A DNA stretch of 64,000 bases. Origin: Oricola thermophila. Lineage in GTDB: Bacteria > Pseudomonadota > Alphaproteobacteria > Rhizobiales > Rhizobiaceae. Below, in pieces: positions 1 to 10,415 of the stretch. The stretch's first letter is position 1, and each line of letters starts with the position of its first letter. The stretch spans positions 2,604,001-2,668,000 of the forward strand of contig NZ_CP054836.1 of NCBI RefSeq assembly GCF_013358405.1, given 5' to 3'. The position numbers were made by a program, and so were the translations under genes. The notes below the pieces were generated by a model, which saw nothing but the letters and a program-made list of their open reading frames with translations, was not told the DNA's origin and searched no databases.

Positions 1-248
1 GCGTCGAATCCGAGGAAAAGACCGCAGGCGGCATCATCATCCCGGATACCGCAAAAGAGAAGCCGTCGGAAGGCGAAGTTGTCGCCGTCGGTCCGGGCGC
101 GCGCGACGAGAACGGCAAGCTGGTCGAACTCGACGTCAAGGTCGGCGACCGCATCCTGTTCGGCAAGTGGTCGGGCACGGAAGTCAAGATCAACGGCGAA
201 GACCTTCTGATCATGAAGGAAGCCGACATCATGGGAATCGTCGGCTGA
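1..248 (+). CDS. groES: Co-chaperonin GroES (5' end outside window)
   Basis: This is the C-terminal part of the 10-kDa co-chaperonin that caps the GroEL ring. The open frame starts at base 3 and reads [20 protein letters not shown], then ends ...EADIMGIVG and TGA at 246-248. The [13 protein letters not shown] mobile-loop region and the [15 protein letters not shown] strand are characteristic of GroES. About 81 residues are visible of the usual 95-104, so only the first few residues are missing. It lies 65 bp upstream of groEL in the usual groESL operon. The promoter and any CIRCE operator or sigma-32 site would be outside the window. Confidence 0.97.
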   Translation, partial: VESEEKTAGGIIIPDTAKEKPSEGEVVAVGPGARDENGKLVELDVKVGDRILFGKWSGTEVKINGEDLLIMKEADIMGIVG

Positions 249-283
249 GGCCGGAACCCGTCATCCTTTCCAGTAAGTTCTGA

Positions 284-1948
<1,665 letters not shown>

Positions 1949-1980
1949 GCCTCGCGCTTGGCATCAGCCATTCTTTCGGG

Positions 1981-2006
1981 AAGGCCGGGCAATCGCCCGG
2001 CCTTTT
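1981..2006 (+). terminator. Rho-independent terminator of groESL
   Basis: A perfect 10-bp stem (AAGGCCGGGC at 1981-1990 with GCCCGGCCTT at 1995-2004) encloses a 4-base loop. The stem runs into a T-rich stretch, 33 bp after the groEL stop. Confidence 0.9.
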
Positions 2007-2070
2007 CCTTTTCGCGCGAACCGCCGCCCGGCAGCGCCCTATCCACACTTTTCCCCAGATGCACGCCCGG

Positions 2071-2110
2071 CGTCACACAACGTTCATCGAAACGTCAAGA
2101 TAAGTTCAAC
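2071..2110 (+). promoter_or_regulatory. PHO-box-like direct repeat array upstream of ugpB
   Basis: Four 7-base units recur at exactly 11-bp steps: CGTCACA at 2071, GTTCATC at 2082, CGTCAAG at 2093 and GTTCAAC at 2104. The core TCA is conserved at 2073, 2084, 2095 and 2106. PhoB binds direct repeats of a TGTCA-like unit spaced 11 bp apart, and ugp operons are classic Pho-regulon members. The array ends 60 bp before the ugpB start. The match to the consensus is partial, so the assignment rests mainly on spacing and context. Confidence 0.5.
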
Positions 2111-2170
2111 GGACTCTCCTAGCCCCTGCCGAAGCGTTCCAATCGTGGAACGTCCTCAGGAGGGAACAAC

Positions 2171-3472
2171 ATGATCCGTCACATGCTCGCAGCAGGCATA
2201 TTGCTGTCTTCTTCCGTTTCCGTCTTCGCGGAAACCGAGATCGAATGGTGGCACGGAATGGGCGGCCATCTCGGCGATGTCGTCAACCGGATCGCCGAGG
2301 GCTTCAACGAAAGCCAGGACGAGTACAAGATCACCCCCGTCTTCAAGGGTTCCTACGAGGAAACCCTGACGGCCGCCATCGCGGCATTCCGCGCCGGCGA
2401 ACAGCCCAACATCGTCCAGGTATTCGACGCCGGTGCCGCGACCGTAATCGGCGCCAAAGGCGCGACCGTACCGGTCCAGGACCTTCTCCAGGCAAACGGT
2501 GTCAACTTCGACATCGAGGACTACATCCCGGGCGTCCGCTACTTCTACGCCGATGCCGACGGCAAGATGATCGGCATGCCGTTCAACTCGTCGTCGCCGG
2601 TCATGTACTACAATGCCGACGCCTTCAAGAAAGCCGGCGTCCAAGTGCCGGAAACCTACGAGGAATTCGAGGAGATCGCGCCGAAGCTCAAGGAAGCCGG
2701 CTATATCCCGCTCGTCCAGACGCACCTGCCCTGGGAATTCGTCGAGAACTTCCACTCGCGCCACAACCTGCCGTTCGCCACCAACGAGAACGGCTACACC
2801 GGCGCCGAGGGCACGAAGATCCTGATCAACTCGCCCGAGATGAAGCATCACTTCACCAGGGTGAAGGCGTGGCTCGACGAAGGCCTGTTCGGCTTCTTCG
2901 GGACCGGATGGGATGACAACAAGGCCCAGTTCGTCGACCAGAAGGCCGCCATGTATATCGGCTCCTCCGGCGACTTCGGCGGCCTGACCGCCCTCGACCT
3001 GCCGTTCGAATGGTCCAACACCTTCCTGCCCTACTGGTCCGAGATCACCGGCGGCGAGGGCTACCAGACCTTCATCGGCGGTGCCTCGCTGTTCGCCATG
3101 GCCGGCCATCCGGACGAGGAGAACGCCGCGACGGCGAAGTTCTTCGAATACCTGACCTCGCCGGAAGTCCAGTACATGTGGCACCGCGAGACGGGCTATG
3201 TGCCGATCACGACGGCCGCCTACGAGATGGCCCGGGAAGACGGCCACTACGAGCGTTTCCCGGCAGCCGAAACCGGCATCAAGCAGCTGTCGCTGCGCGC
3301 CGGCGAGAACACCAGGGGCTACCGCATGGGCTTCTACGTCCAGATCCGCGACGTCGAAAACCGCGAACTCGCCCGCTTCCTGAACGGCGAAACCTCGATC
3401 GATGACGCCCTGGCGACCATCGAGAAGGAAGGCAACGAGCTGCTGGGCCGCTTCGCCCAGACGCTGAACTAG
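2171..3472 (+). CDS. ugpB: sn-Glycerol-3-phosphate ABC transporter, substrate-binding protein UgpB
   Basis: This is a periplasmic binding protein of 433 residues for glycerol-3-phosphate and glycerophosphodiesters. A signal peptide (MIRHMLAAGILLSSSVSVFA) is followed by mature ETEIEWWHGMGG. Family hallmarks include EWWHGM near the mature N-terminus, FKGSYEETL, MPFNSSSPVMYYN and GWDDNKAQF. AGGAGGG precedes the ATG. It is the first gene of ugpBAEC. A hairpin (3490-3496 with 3512-3518) lies between it and ugpA and could stabilise the ugpB message relative to the permease genes. The PHO-like repeats upstream suggest induction under phosphate limitation. Confidence 0.93.
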   Translation: MIRHMLAAGILLSSSVSVFAETEIEWWHGMGGHLGDVVNRIAEGFNESQDEYKITPVFKGSYEETLTAAIAAFRAGEQPNIVQVFDAGAATVIGAKGATVPVQDLLQANGVNFDIEDYIPGVRYFYADADGKMIGMPFNSSSPVMYYNADAFKKAGVQVPETYEEFEEIAPKLKEAGYIPLVQTHLPWEFVENFHSRHNLPFATNENGYTGAEGTKILINSPEMKHHFTRVKAWLDEGLFGFFGTGWDDNKAQFVDQKAAMYIGSSGDFGGLTALDLPFEWSNTFLPYWSEITGGEGYQTFIGGASLFAMAGHPDEENAATAKFFEYLTSPEVQYMWHRETGYVPITTAAYEMAREDGHYERFPAAETGIKQLSLRAGENTRGYRMGFYVQIRDVENRELARFLNGETSIDDALATIEKEGNELLGRFAQTLN

Positions 3473-3489
3473 CCATCCCTCGCACTCCC

Positions 3490-3518
3490 GCCGGCGGTCG
3501 CATCGGGCGGTCGCCGGC
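3490..3518 (+). other. Intercistronic hairpin after ugpB
   Basis: The inverted repeat GCCGGCG (3490-3496) / CGCCGGC (3512-3518) has a 15-base loop and no T-tract. It lies in the 69-bp gap between ugpB and ugpA. A role in mRNA stability or partial termination is inferred from its position. Confidence 0.5.
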
Positions 3519-3541
3519 TCCACCATTGCACGAGGCACGAC

Positions 3542-4423
3542 TTGAAACGCGCGGTTTTCACGACACGATGGCTGCCGATCCTGCTGCTTCTGCCGCAGCT
3601 GTCGATCATCGCCCTTTTCTTCTACTGGCCAGCATTCCAGGCGCTGCGGTCGTCCTTCTATCTCGAGGACCCGTTCGGCTTCGGTTCCACTTTCGTCGGG
3701 CTGGAGAACTACCTGCGGCTGTTCCGCAGCGACGAATACCTCAAGACGGCCTGGTTCACCGTGGTCTTCTCCGTGCTGGTCACATTCTTCTCTCTGGCCA
3801 TCGCGCTCCTGCTCGCGGTCAAGGCCGACGGCGTGATCCGGGGCGCGAAGACCTACCGTACGCTGCTGATGTGGGTCTATGCCGTGGCCCCGCCCGTCGC
3901 CGGCTTCATCACGCTGATCGTGTTCAACCAGCGCTGGGGTCCGCTGACCGAGTTTTTCGCGCTGTTCGGCTGGGACTTCCGCGTACGACTGGACTATTTC
4001 GATACCGCCTTCGCGATGATCGTCGCATCGGTGTGGAAGCAGATTCCCGTCAATTTCATCTTCTTCCTGTCCGGACTGCAAAGCATTCCGCGCGCCATCC
4101 GCGAGGCGTCCATGATCGACTGCAAGTCGGGTCTCCGGCGCTTCTTCACGGTCACCTTCCCGCTGCTGGCGCCGACGGGCTTCTTCCTGCTGATCATCAA
4201 CATCACCTACTCGCTGTTCGACACGTTCGGAATGATCGACACGATCCTGCGCAACAATGTCGGCGATAACCCGATCACGCTTGTCTACAAGGTCTATCTC
4301 GACGGCTTTCGCGGACAGGATATCGGCGGGTCGTCGGCGCAGTCGGTCGTGCTGATGGTGCTCGTTCTCATCCTCACCCTCTTCCAGTTCCGGCTGGTCG
4401 AGCGGCGCATCCACTATTCCTGA
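3542..4423 (+). CDS. ugpA: Glycerol-3-phosphate ABC transporter permease UgpA
   Basis: This is an inner-membrane permease of 293 residues with six predicted membrane segments. The first is near residues 10-30 (WLPILLLLPQLSIIALFFYW). The cytoplasmic EAA-type loop that contacts the ATPase is visible as REASMIDCKSGLRRF. No in-frame ATG exists near the N-terminus. I take the TTG at 3542, which gives the expected KRAVF... start. It forms the permease heterodimer with UgpE, encoded 13 bp downstream. Confidence 0.92.
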   Translation: MKRAVFTTRWLPILLLLPQLSIIALFFYWPAFQALRSSFYLEDPFGFGSTFVGLENYLRLFRSDEYLKTAWFTVVFSVLVTFFSLAIALLLAVKADGVIRGAKTYRTLLMWVYAVAPPVAGFITLIVFNQRWGPLTEFFALFGWDFRVRLDYFDTAFAMIVASVWKQIPVNFIFFLSGLQSIPRAIREASMIDCKSGLRRFFTVTFPLLAPTGFFLLIINITYSLFDTFGMIDTILRNNVGDNPITLVYKVYLDGFRGQDIGGSSAQSVVLMVLVLILTLFQFRLVERRIHYS

Positions 4424-4436
4424 GCGAGCCAAGGCC

Positions 4437-5348
4437 ATGACAGATATCACCGATGCACACTTCACCGCCGCCCCGGCAGTCGCCGCCAGGCCGGCAAGGC
4501 GGCGCCTGCGCTGGGGCGCGGTCGCCGATCACGCCATCCTGATCGCGGGCGCGCTCTTCATGATGGCGCCGATCGCGATGCTGCTGCAGATGAGCACCGT
4601 GCCCGACGCCGAGATCATGCAGCACGGGCCGTCGCTTTCGATCGGCAACCAGTTCGGTCCGAACTTCGAGAAGGCGATGTTCGGTTCGATGAGCTTCTCC
4701 GGCAGCAATTCCGGGCTCACCATGTTCATGAACTCGCTGATCCTCGGGGTAGGCTTCGCCATCGGCAAGATCGTCATCTCGCTGTGCGCGGCCTATGCGA
4801 TCGTGTATTTCCGGCTGCGCCTTGCCACGCTGGCTTTCTGGCTGATCTTCACGACGCTCCTGCTCCCGCTCGAGGTCCGCATCGTCCCCTCCTACGAGGT
4901 GACGCAGAAGCTCGGGCTGCTGAACACCTATACGGGCCTCATCGTGCCGCTGATCGCCTCGGCGACCGCGACGTTCTTCTTTCGCCAGTTCTTCATGTCC
5001 GTGCCGGACGAGCTGGTGGAGGCGGCCCGGATCGACGGCGCCGGCCCGGTGAAGTTCTTCATCGACATCCTGGTCCCGCTGTCACGCACGATGATCGCGG
5101 CGATCTTCATCATCATGTTCGTCTATGGATGGAACCAGTATCTCTGGCCGACGATGATCGTCACCGACGAGAGCAAGTTCACGCTCGTCCAGGGCATCAA
5201 GCAGATCACCCAGGGCCTCGAAGGCAACCACATCCCGGAATTCGGCCGCTCCAACCTGCTCGCGATCCTCGCGATCCTGCCTCCGGTCGCGATCGTGATC
5301 TTCTTCCAGGGCTGGTTCGTCAAGGGTCTGACAGAAAGCGACAAGTGA
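4437..5348 (+). CDS. ugpE: Glycerol-3-phosphate ABC transporter permease UgpE
   Basis: This is the second permease of the Ugp transporter, 303 residues. The N-terminal tail is longer than usual (about 30 residues, Ala/Arg rich), followed by six membrane segments. The EAA loop reads [18 protein letters not shown], the MalG/UgpE signature. The start is the ATG at 4437 preceded by AAGG. It ends 7 bp before ugpC, so translation is probably coupled. Confidence 0.92.
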   Translation: MTDITDAHFTAAPAVAARPARRRLRWGAVADHAILIAGALFMMAPIAMLLQMSTVPDAEIMQHGPSLSIGNQFGPNFEKAMFGSMSFSGSNSGLTMFMNSLILGVGFAIGKIVISLCAAYAIVYFRLRLATLAFWLIFTTLLLPLEVRIVPSYEVTQKLGLLNTYTGLIVPLIASATATFFFRQFFMSVPDELVEAARIDGAGPVKFFIDILVPLSRTMIAAIFIIMFVYGWNQYLWPTMIVTDESKFTLVQGIKQITQGLEGNHIPEFGRSNLLAILAILPPVAIVIFFQGWFVKGLTESDK

Positions 5349-5355
5349 GGCCACC

Positions 5356-6411
5356 ATGGCACAAGTGAAAATCGACAACGTAAGCAAGGAATATCAAAGC
5401 GGCCTGCGCGCGGTGAGCGAGGTCTCTCTCGACATCCGGGCCGGAGAGTTCATCGTTCTGGTCGGGCCTTCCGGCTGCGGCAAGTCCACGCTGCTGCGCA
5501 TGGTCGCCGGGCTGGAAACGGTCACGGAGGGCGAGATCGGCATCGGCGACCGCGTCATGAACGACGTCGATCCGGCCGACCGGGACATCGCCATGGTGTT
5601 CCAGAACTACGCGCTCTACCCGCACATGTCCGTACGCAACAACATGGCCTACGGGCTGAAGAACCGCGGCATGAGCAAGGCGGACATCGAAACGCGCGTG
5701 GCGGAAGCGGCGGCGATCCTGCGGCTGGAGGAATATCTCGACCGCAAGCCGAAACAGCTTTCCGGCGGCCAGCGCCAGCGCGTCGCCATGGGTCGCGCCA
5801 TCGTGCGCGAGCCGGCGGCCTTCCTTTTCGACGAGCCGCTCTCCAATCTCGACGCCAAGCTGCGGGTCGACATGCGCGGCGAGATCAAGCAGTTGCAGAA
5901 GCGCTTGGGCACCACGTCGATCTACGTGACTCACGACCAGCTCGAGGCGATGACCATGGCGGACCGGATCGTGGTTCTCAATGGCGGACGGGTCGAGCAG
6001 ATCGGCAGCCCTCTCGACGTCTATCGCAACCCTCAATCCGCCTTCGTGGCGAGCTTCATCGGCTCCCCGGCGATGAACCTCGTGCCGGCGCGAGGCGAAA
6101 ACGGCAACCTTGTCATCGGCGACCAGACGGTCGCGATGTCCAACGGTCACGCGGTGGCTGACGGCCCGGTCACCTTCGGCGTTCGTGCAGAGGACGTCAG
6201 CCTTGCCGGAACCGGCGAAAAGGCGGACTTGGAACTCGTCATCGACTATGTCGAGGAACTGGGCGCCGGACGCCTCGTGCACGGGCGCGTCGGCGGCGAG
6301 CGCCTGGCCGTCTCCCTGCCTTCCGGCGAACCACTTTCGGACCGGGTCGGCCTGAAGCTCGACCGCGAGCGCGTACACCTGTTCGATCCCGAATCGGGCA
6401 AGCGTCTCTAG
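5356..6411 (+). CDS. ugpC: Glycerol-3-phosphate ABC transporter ATPase UgpC
   Basis: This is the ATP-hydrolysing subunit, 351 residues, of the UgpC/MalK class. Walker [10 protein letters not shown] is at about 38-46, the LSGGQ signature at 135-139 and the Walker B DE at 159-160. A C-terminal TOBE-type regulatory domain follows (about 240-351). It completes ugpBAEC. A perfect terminator lies 66 bp downstream. MalK-like ATPases of sugar transporters look similar. The gene order and UgpB identity favour ugpC. Confidence 0.92.
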   Translation: MAQVKIDNVSKEYQSGLRAVSEVSLDIRAGEFIVLVGPSGCGKSTLLRMVAGLETVTEGEIGIGDRVMNDVDPADRDIAMVFQNYALYPHMSVRNNMAYGLKNRGMSKADIETRVAEAAAILRLEEYLDRKPKQLSGGQRQRVAMGRAIVREPAAFLFDEPLSNLDAKLRVDMRGEIKQLQKRLGTTSIYVTHDQLEAMTMADRIVVLNGGRVEQIGSPLDVYRNPQSAFVASFIGSPAMNLVPARGENGNLVIGDQTVAMSNGHAVADGPVTFGVRAEDVSLAGTGEKADLELVIDYVEELGAGRLVHGRVGGERLAVSLPSGEPLSDRVGLKLDRERVHLFDPESGKRL

Positions 6412-6477
6412 CCCCAAAATCGCCGGTCGGCCTCCGCCCGGATCGGCCGCGCCGTCCCTTCCCGGGAAAAAGTCTGC

Positions 6478-6506
6478 GGCTGCATGGGTGCCATGCAGCC
6501 TTTTCT
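6478..6506 (+). terminator. Terminator of ugpBAEC
   Basis: The perfect 10-bp stem GGCTGCATGG (6478-6487) / CCATGCAGCC (6491-6500) has a 3-base loop and is followed by TTTTCT. Confidence 0.88.
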
Positions 6507-6563
6507 ATTGCAATGCAGCATTAAATCGTTTCAAAGGGACGCACCCACAACAAGGACCAAATC

Positions 6564-8174
6564 ATGACACGAGCGACGCTTGCCGCGCTCGCCGGCCGCT
6601 TTCCGCTTGCCGGCCGCGAGCCCGGCACCTTTGCCCTTCTCAATCCGAAAACGGTCAGAACCGAGCTTCTTTCAGGCCTCACGGTCGCGCTCGCGCTTGT
6701 TCCCGAGGCAGTGGCTTTCGCCTTCGTGGCCGGCGTGCATCCGCTTGTCGGCCTCTATGCCGCCTTCATGGTCGGCCTCGTCACCGCCGTCCTCGGCGGA
6801 CGGCCCGGAATGATCTCCGGCGCCACCGGCGCGCTGGCCGTCGTCATGGTTTCGCTGGTAGCCGAGCACGGTGTCGAATACCTGTTCGCGACCGTGGTGC
6901 TCATGGGCATACTGCAGGTGCTGGCCGGCGTGTTCCGGCTCGGCAAGTTCATCCGCCTGGTGCCGCATCCCGTCATGCTCGGCTTCGTCAACGGTCTGGC
7001 CATCGTCATCTTCATGGCGCAGCTCGGCCAGTTCAAGGTGGCCGGAGCCGACGGCGCCATGCAATGGATGACCGGCTGGCCCCTCGTCACCATGCTCGGC
7101 CTCGTTGCCGCGACCATGGCGATCATCTGGGCGACCCCGAAACTGACCGGCGTCATCCCGGCACCCCTGGCCGGGATCGCGATCGTCGCGGCAATCGTCA
7201 TCGCCTTCGGGATCGACGTGCCGCGTGTCGGCGACCTCGCGTCCATCGAGGGCGGCCTGCCGACCTTCCACATCCCGATGGTTCCGCTCACCCCGGAAAC
7301 GCTTTCCGTCATCATCCCCTATGCGGTCATCCTCGCCGCTATCGGCCTCATCGAGAGCCTGCTGACGCTGAACCTGGTGGGCGAGATCACCGGGCAACGC
7401 GGCGGCGCATCGAAGGAATGCATCGCCCAGGGCACGGCCAATCTCCTGACCGGCTTCTTCGGCGGCATGGGCGGCTGCGCGATGATCGGCCAGTCGATGA
7501 TCAACGTGAAGTCCGGCGGTCGCACGCGGCTTTCCGGCATCGCGGCGGCGCTGTTCCTGCTCGCCTTCATCATGGTCGGCTCGGCACTGATCGAGCAGAT
7601 CCCGCTCGCCGCGCTGGTCGGCGTGATGTTCATGGTGGTTATCGGCACCTTCGCCTGGCAGACGCTCAAGATCCTCGGGCGGATACCGCTCACCGACGCC
7701 ATCGTGATCGTGCTGGTGACGGTCGTAACCGTGATCACGGACCTCGCCGTCGCCGTCGTCGTCGGCGTGATCGTGTCGGCGCTGGCCTATGCGTGGAACA
7801 ACGCGACACGCATCCATGCCCGCAGCCACGTCACGCCGGAGGGCGCCCGGGTGTACCAGATCGAGGGGCCACTGTTCTTCGGCTCGGCCGAGGGATTTGC
7901 CGAGATATTCGATCCGGCCGGCGACCCGCAGACGGTAATCGTCGATTTCATGAACAGCCGTGTCGCGGACCAGTCTGCGCTGCAGGCCATCGAGGATCTC
8001 GCCTCGAAATACGAGGCGCGCGGCAAGACCCTCGTGCTCAGGCACCTGTCGCATGACTGCCACCGGCTGCTCAAACGCGCGGGCCAGCTGATGGTGGATT
8101 CCGACGACGACCCGGACTACGGCATCGCCGTCAACTATTCGGTGAAGACCGGCGTGTTCGGCGGCGGGCACTAG
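6564..8174 (+). CDS. SulP family anion transporter with STAS domain
   Basis: This is a membrane transporter of 536 residues. After a short cytoplasmic leader the SulP core (about 25-410) carries the family segment ALALVPEAVAFAFVAGVHPLVGLYAAF and ten or more hydrophobic helices. A C-terminal cytosolic STAS domain (about 425-536) follows. SulP members move sulfate, bicarbonate or other anions, often with sodium or protons, and the substrate cannot be read from the sequence. AAGGACC precedes the ATG. It stands alone between the ugp terminator and an AT-rich island. The short phylogenetic type without an extra carbonic-anhydrase domain resembles bacterial BicA-like or sulfate-permease proteins. 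Confidence 0.85.
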   Translation: MTRATLAALAGRFPLAGREPGTFALLNPKTVRTELLSGLTVALALVPEAVAFAFVAGVHPLVGLYAAFMVGLVTAVLGGRPGMISGATGALAVVMVSLVAEHGVEYLFATVVLMGILQVLAGVFRLGKFIRLVPHPVMLGFVNGLAIVIFMAQLGQFKVAGADGAMQWMTGWPLVTMLGLVAATMAIIWATPKLTGVIPAPLAGIAIVAAIVIAFGIDVPRVGDLASIEGGLPTFHIPMVPLTPETLSVIIPYAVILAAIGLIESLLTLNLVGEITGQRGGASKECIAQGTANLLTGFFGGMGGCAMIGQSMINVKSGGRTRLSGIAAALFLLAFIMVGSALIEQIPLAALVGVMFMVVIGTFAWQTLKILGRIPLTDAIVIVLVTVVTVITDLAVAVVVGVIVSALAYAWNNATRIHARSHVTPEGARVYQIEGPLFFGSAEGFAEIFDPAGDPQTVIVDFMNSRVADQSALQAIEDLASKYEARGKTLVLRHLSHDCHRLLKRAGQLMVDSDDDPDYGIAVNYSVKTGVFGGGH

Positions 8175-8187
8175 AGCGACCAATATA

Positions 8188-8219
8188 TACAGGCGTTGCA
8201 ATTTGTTGTGACGCCTGTA
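8188..8219. repeat. Inverted repeat at the left edge of the AT-rich island
   Basis: TACAGGCGT (8188-8196) and ACGCCTGTA (8211-8219) form a perfect 9-bp inverted repeat around 14 bases. It lies 13 bp after the sulP stop and about 95 bp before the next gene. It has no T-tract, so it could be an operator, an mRNA hairpin or a scar of insertion. Confidence 0.55.
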
Positions 8220-8313
8220 CTCCTAGCAAGCCTTGTCGAAAATCGTTTCGCTGGTAGTCTTTTTCGCACTCTCTGCAATATACTTTTGCGGGATTGAGTG
8301 CTGGGAGGGCGAA

Positions 8314-8676
8314 ATGACGATTGATATCGCAACAAAAAGGCCCAGAGACGGGGGCGGACTTCAATGCGAATTCAACATACTTGAATCGCTTGGTTATGTG
8401 ATTTTATGGATAATCCTTTGCATTTTTACAATCGGAATAGGATTGTTCGTAATGCCGTACTACTTCTATAAGGCGATTCTGAACAAGACATGGATCGTCA
8501 ACGCATCCGGCGAGAAGATTTACAGATTTCAGTGCGATCTAAACATTTTCGAGATGATTGGACATATCATCCTCTGGATCATTCTCACAGTCATTACTCT
8601 CGGTATTGCGCTGATTTTTTACTACTTCAGAACACTCCGGCTTTGCATAAACAGAACCTATCTACAGCGTATCTAA
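8314..8676 (+). CDS. Small AT-rich membrane protein with internal duplication
   Basis: This is a protein of 120 residues from the ATG at 8314, which has GGAG six bases upstream. An in-frame TTG at 8233 would add 27 residues but has no good ribosome site. Two copies of one unit are visible: residues about 16-63 and 71-117. Each has a Q-C-(E/D) start, an ILWII membrane helix, a TIG/TLG turn, a second hydrophobic segment, and an aromatic/basic end with N(K/R)T. Over the first 29 aligned positions 16 are identical. GC is about 42% over 8341-8640 against roughly 65% around it, with rare codons (ATA, TTT, TTA), suggesting recent transfer. It recalls small membrane proteins of the DUF6693 kind, but I am not sure. 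Function is unknown. Confidence 0.7.
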   Translation: MTIDIATKRPRDGGGLQCEFNILESLGYVILWIILCIFTIGIGLFVMPYYFYKAILNKTWIVNASGEKIYRFQCDLNIFEMIGHIILWIILTVITLGIALIFYYFRTLRLCINRTYLQRI

Positions 8677-8696
8677 AGACGCTGCATAAACAAGAC

Positions 8697-8716
8697 GGCG
8701 GGCGCTAGTGCCCGCC
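8697..8716. terminator. Shared hairpin between convergent genes
   Basis: GGCGGGC (8697-8703) pairs with GCCCGCC (8710-8716) across a 6-base loop, between the stop of the small membrane protein and the stop of the L,D-transpeptidase. On the minus strand it is followed by a T-containing stretch, so it probably ends both transcripts. Confidence 0.55.
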
Positions 8717-8727
8717 CGTTGCCGGTT

Positions 8728-9480
8728 CTAGCGCACGATCACCTTCGTGCCGACGCCGACGCGTCCGTAAAGGTCGATCACGTCCTCGTTGCGCATGCGA
8801 ATGCAACCCGACGAGACGGCCTGGCCGATCGTCCACGGCGCGTTGGTGCCGTGGATGCGATAGAGCGTCGAGCCGAGATAGAGCGCGCGTGCGCCGAGCG
8901 GGTTGGCCGGCCCGCCTGCCATGAAGACCGGCAGTATCCGGCCCTTGGCCTTCTCGCGCTTGATCATCTCTGCGGGCGGACGCCAGGACGGCCACTCGGC
9001 CTTGCGGGTGATCTTGTGCGTTCCGGCCCACTCGAAGCCCGGCTTGCCGACGCCGACGCCGTAGCGACGGGCGGTGCCGTTCTCCCCGACCAGGTAGAGA
9101 AAGCGATCGACCGTGTCGATGACAATCGTGCCCGGTGCCTCCGGCCCGTGATAGGCGACGGTCTGCGGCAGGAAGACCGGATCCAGCTCGAAGCCTTGCG
9201 TGGGGTTGGCCGGGCGCGGCGCGGAAACCGTCTGGACCCGGGGTGCCGTGCGTACCGGCGGCGCGGCGCGCTTCGCCGGCCGGACAATCACCTTCTTCGC
9301 GTTCGAGCGTACCGAATTGCCCGTGATAGACCGCTGCGAGTTGAGCTGCATCACCCACGGGGCGGCGAGGTCGGGGCTGAGCACCACCGGCGGCTTGGAG
9401 CGGTAACGCTCCTGCGCGGTCGCGGGAAGGGCGAAAATGAAACAGGCGGCGATCGCCGCCAGAAGGCGTATCGGTTTCAT
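8728..9480 (-). CDS. L,D-transpeptidase (ErfK/YbiS/YcfS/YnhG family)
   Basis: This is a periplasmic enzyme of 250 residues that makes 3-3 peptidoglycan cross-links or attaches proteins to peptidoglycan. A signal peptide (about 1-22, ending LPATA) precedes a basic, proline-rich linker (about 60-95). The YkuD catalytic domain follows (about 117-250). The active-site motif is HGTNAPWTIG...SSGCIRM with His210 and Cys226. Hyphomicrobiales carry many paralogues because polar-growing cells rely on L,D-cross-links. It is a single gene, transcribed away from tag. Confidence 0.93.
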   Translation of the reverse strand: MKPIRLLAAIAACFIFALPATAQERYRSKPPVVLSPDLAAPWVMQLNSQRSITGNSVRSNAKKVIVRPAKRAAPPVRTAPRVQTVSAPRPANPTQGFELDPVFLPQTVAYHGPEAPGTIVIDTVDRFLYLVGENGTARRYGVGVGKPGFEWAGTHKITRKAEWPSWRPPAEMIKREKAKGRILPVFMAGGPANPLGARALYLGSTLYRIHGTNAPWTIGQAVSSGCIRMRNEDVIDLYGRVGVGTKVIVR

Positions 9481-9656
9481 CGGACGTACTCTCTACCAGG
9501 CGTCACCACAGCCGACATGACCTGTCAGCAGCTTTCACATCCGAGGATGACGCATCGGAACCACCCAATTATGAATCGTGAGCCGCTAAAAGGCCAATTC
9601 GGGCGTCAATCTGCTGTCAAGGTTACCACCGGGTTGCCACAGATGGTAAACGGGAA

Positions 9657-10310
9657 ATGAACGACGAGGAGGCTACATCCGTGGACGGACTGACCGAAGG
9701 GCCGGACGGCAGGCTGCGTTGCGCCTGGCATGGCAATCTGGACGACTATCTCGCCTACCACGACAGGGAATGGGGCCGCCCGGTCGACGACGACATCCGG
9801 CTGTTCGAGAAGATCTGCCTGGAAGGCTTCCAGGCCGGCCTGTCCTGGCTCACCATCCTGCGCAAGCGCGAGAATTTCCGCGCTGCCTTCGCCGGTTTCG
9901 ATTTCGAGGCGGTCGCCCGGTTCGGCGAGGCCGATATCGAACGACTGATGCAGGACGCCGGGATCGTCCGCCATCGCGGCAAGATCGCCTCCACGATCAA
10001 CAACGCCCGGCGCGCACTGGAACTGCGCGACGAGTTCGGTTCGCTGGCTGCCTATTTCTGGTCGCACGAGCCGCCCGCCTCGGAACGGCCCGCCGTGATC
10101 GACTGGCCGACCCTGAAGGCGATGCCGACGACGCCGACATCCACCGCGATCTCGAACGATCTGAAAAAGCGCGGCTGGTCGTTCGTCGGGCCCACGACGG
10201 TCTATGCCTTCATGCAGGCGATGGGACTGGTCAACGACCATCTCGAAGGCTGTTGCTGCCGGGAAGAGGTCGAGGCGGCGCGCACGGCGTTCCGTCGGCC
10301 GGGACGGTGA
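9657..10310 (+). CDS. tag: DNA-3-methyladenine glycosylase I
   Basis: This is a base-excision repair enzyme removing 3-methyladenine. Up to 217 residues show the Tag signature RCAWHGN...YHDREWG near the N-terminus, the GFQAGLSWLTIL segment, and the zinc-binding end NDHLEGCCCR. The zinc ligands expected from E. coli Tag (Cys, His, His, Cys) are all present. The start is uncertain. The ATG at 9657 has a weak ribosome site, whereas an in-frame GTG at 9681 has GAGGAGG eight bases upstream and would give 209 residues. It is close to ogt, a second alkylation-repair gene. Confidence 0.92.
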   Translation: MNDEEATSVDGLTEGPDGRLRCAWHGNLDDYLAYHDREWGRPVDDDIRLFEKICLEGFQAGLSWLTILRKRENFRAAFAGFDFEAVARFGEADIERLMQDAGIVRHRGKIASTINNARRALELRDEFGSLAAYFWSHEPPASERPAVIDWPTLKAMPTTPTSTAISNDLKKRGWSFVGPTTVYAFMQAMGLVNDHLEGCCCREEVEAARTAFRRPGR

Positions 10311-10339
10311 TGGCCGCCGGAAACATGGTTAACAAAATA

Positions 10340-10368
10340 TTGCTGTAGATACCTGCATTCGCCATAGT
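10340..10368 (+). promoter_or_regulatory. Candidate sigma-70 promoter of the small secreted protein
   Basis: TTGCTG (10340-10345) and CATAGT (10363-10368) are separated by 17 bp. They lie 47 bp upstream of the ATG at 10416 in a locally AT-rich stretch. Confidence 0.4.
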
Positions 10369-10415
10369 ATGCTGCCGGCCAAGGACGGAAATAATCCGCC
10401 ATACAGGAGGCAGTC

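Noticed and set aside
2156..4465. Open frame of 769 codons on the minus strand
   Set aside because: Antisense shadow of ugpB and ugpA, which have clear homology, signal peptide and membrane helices.
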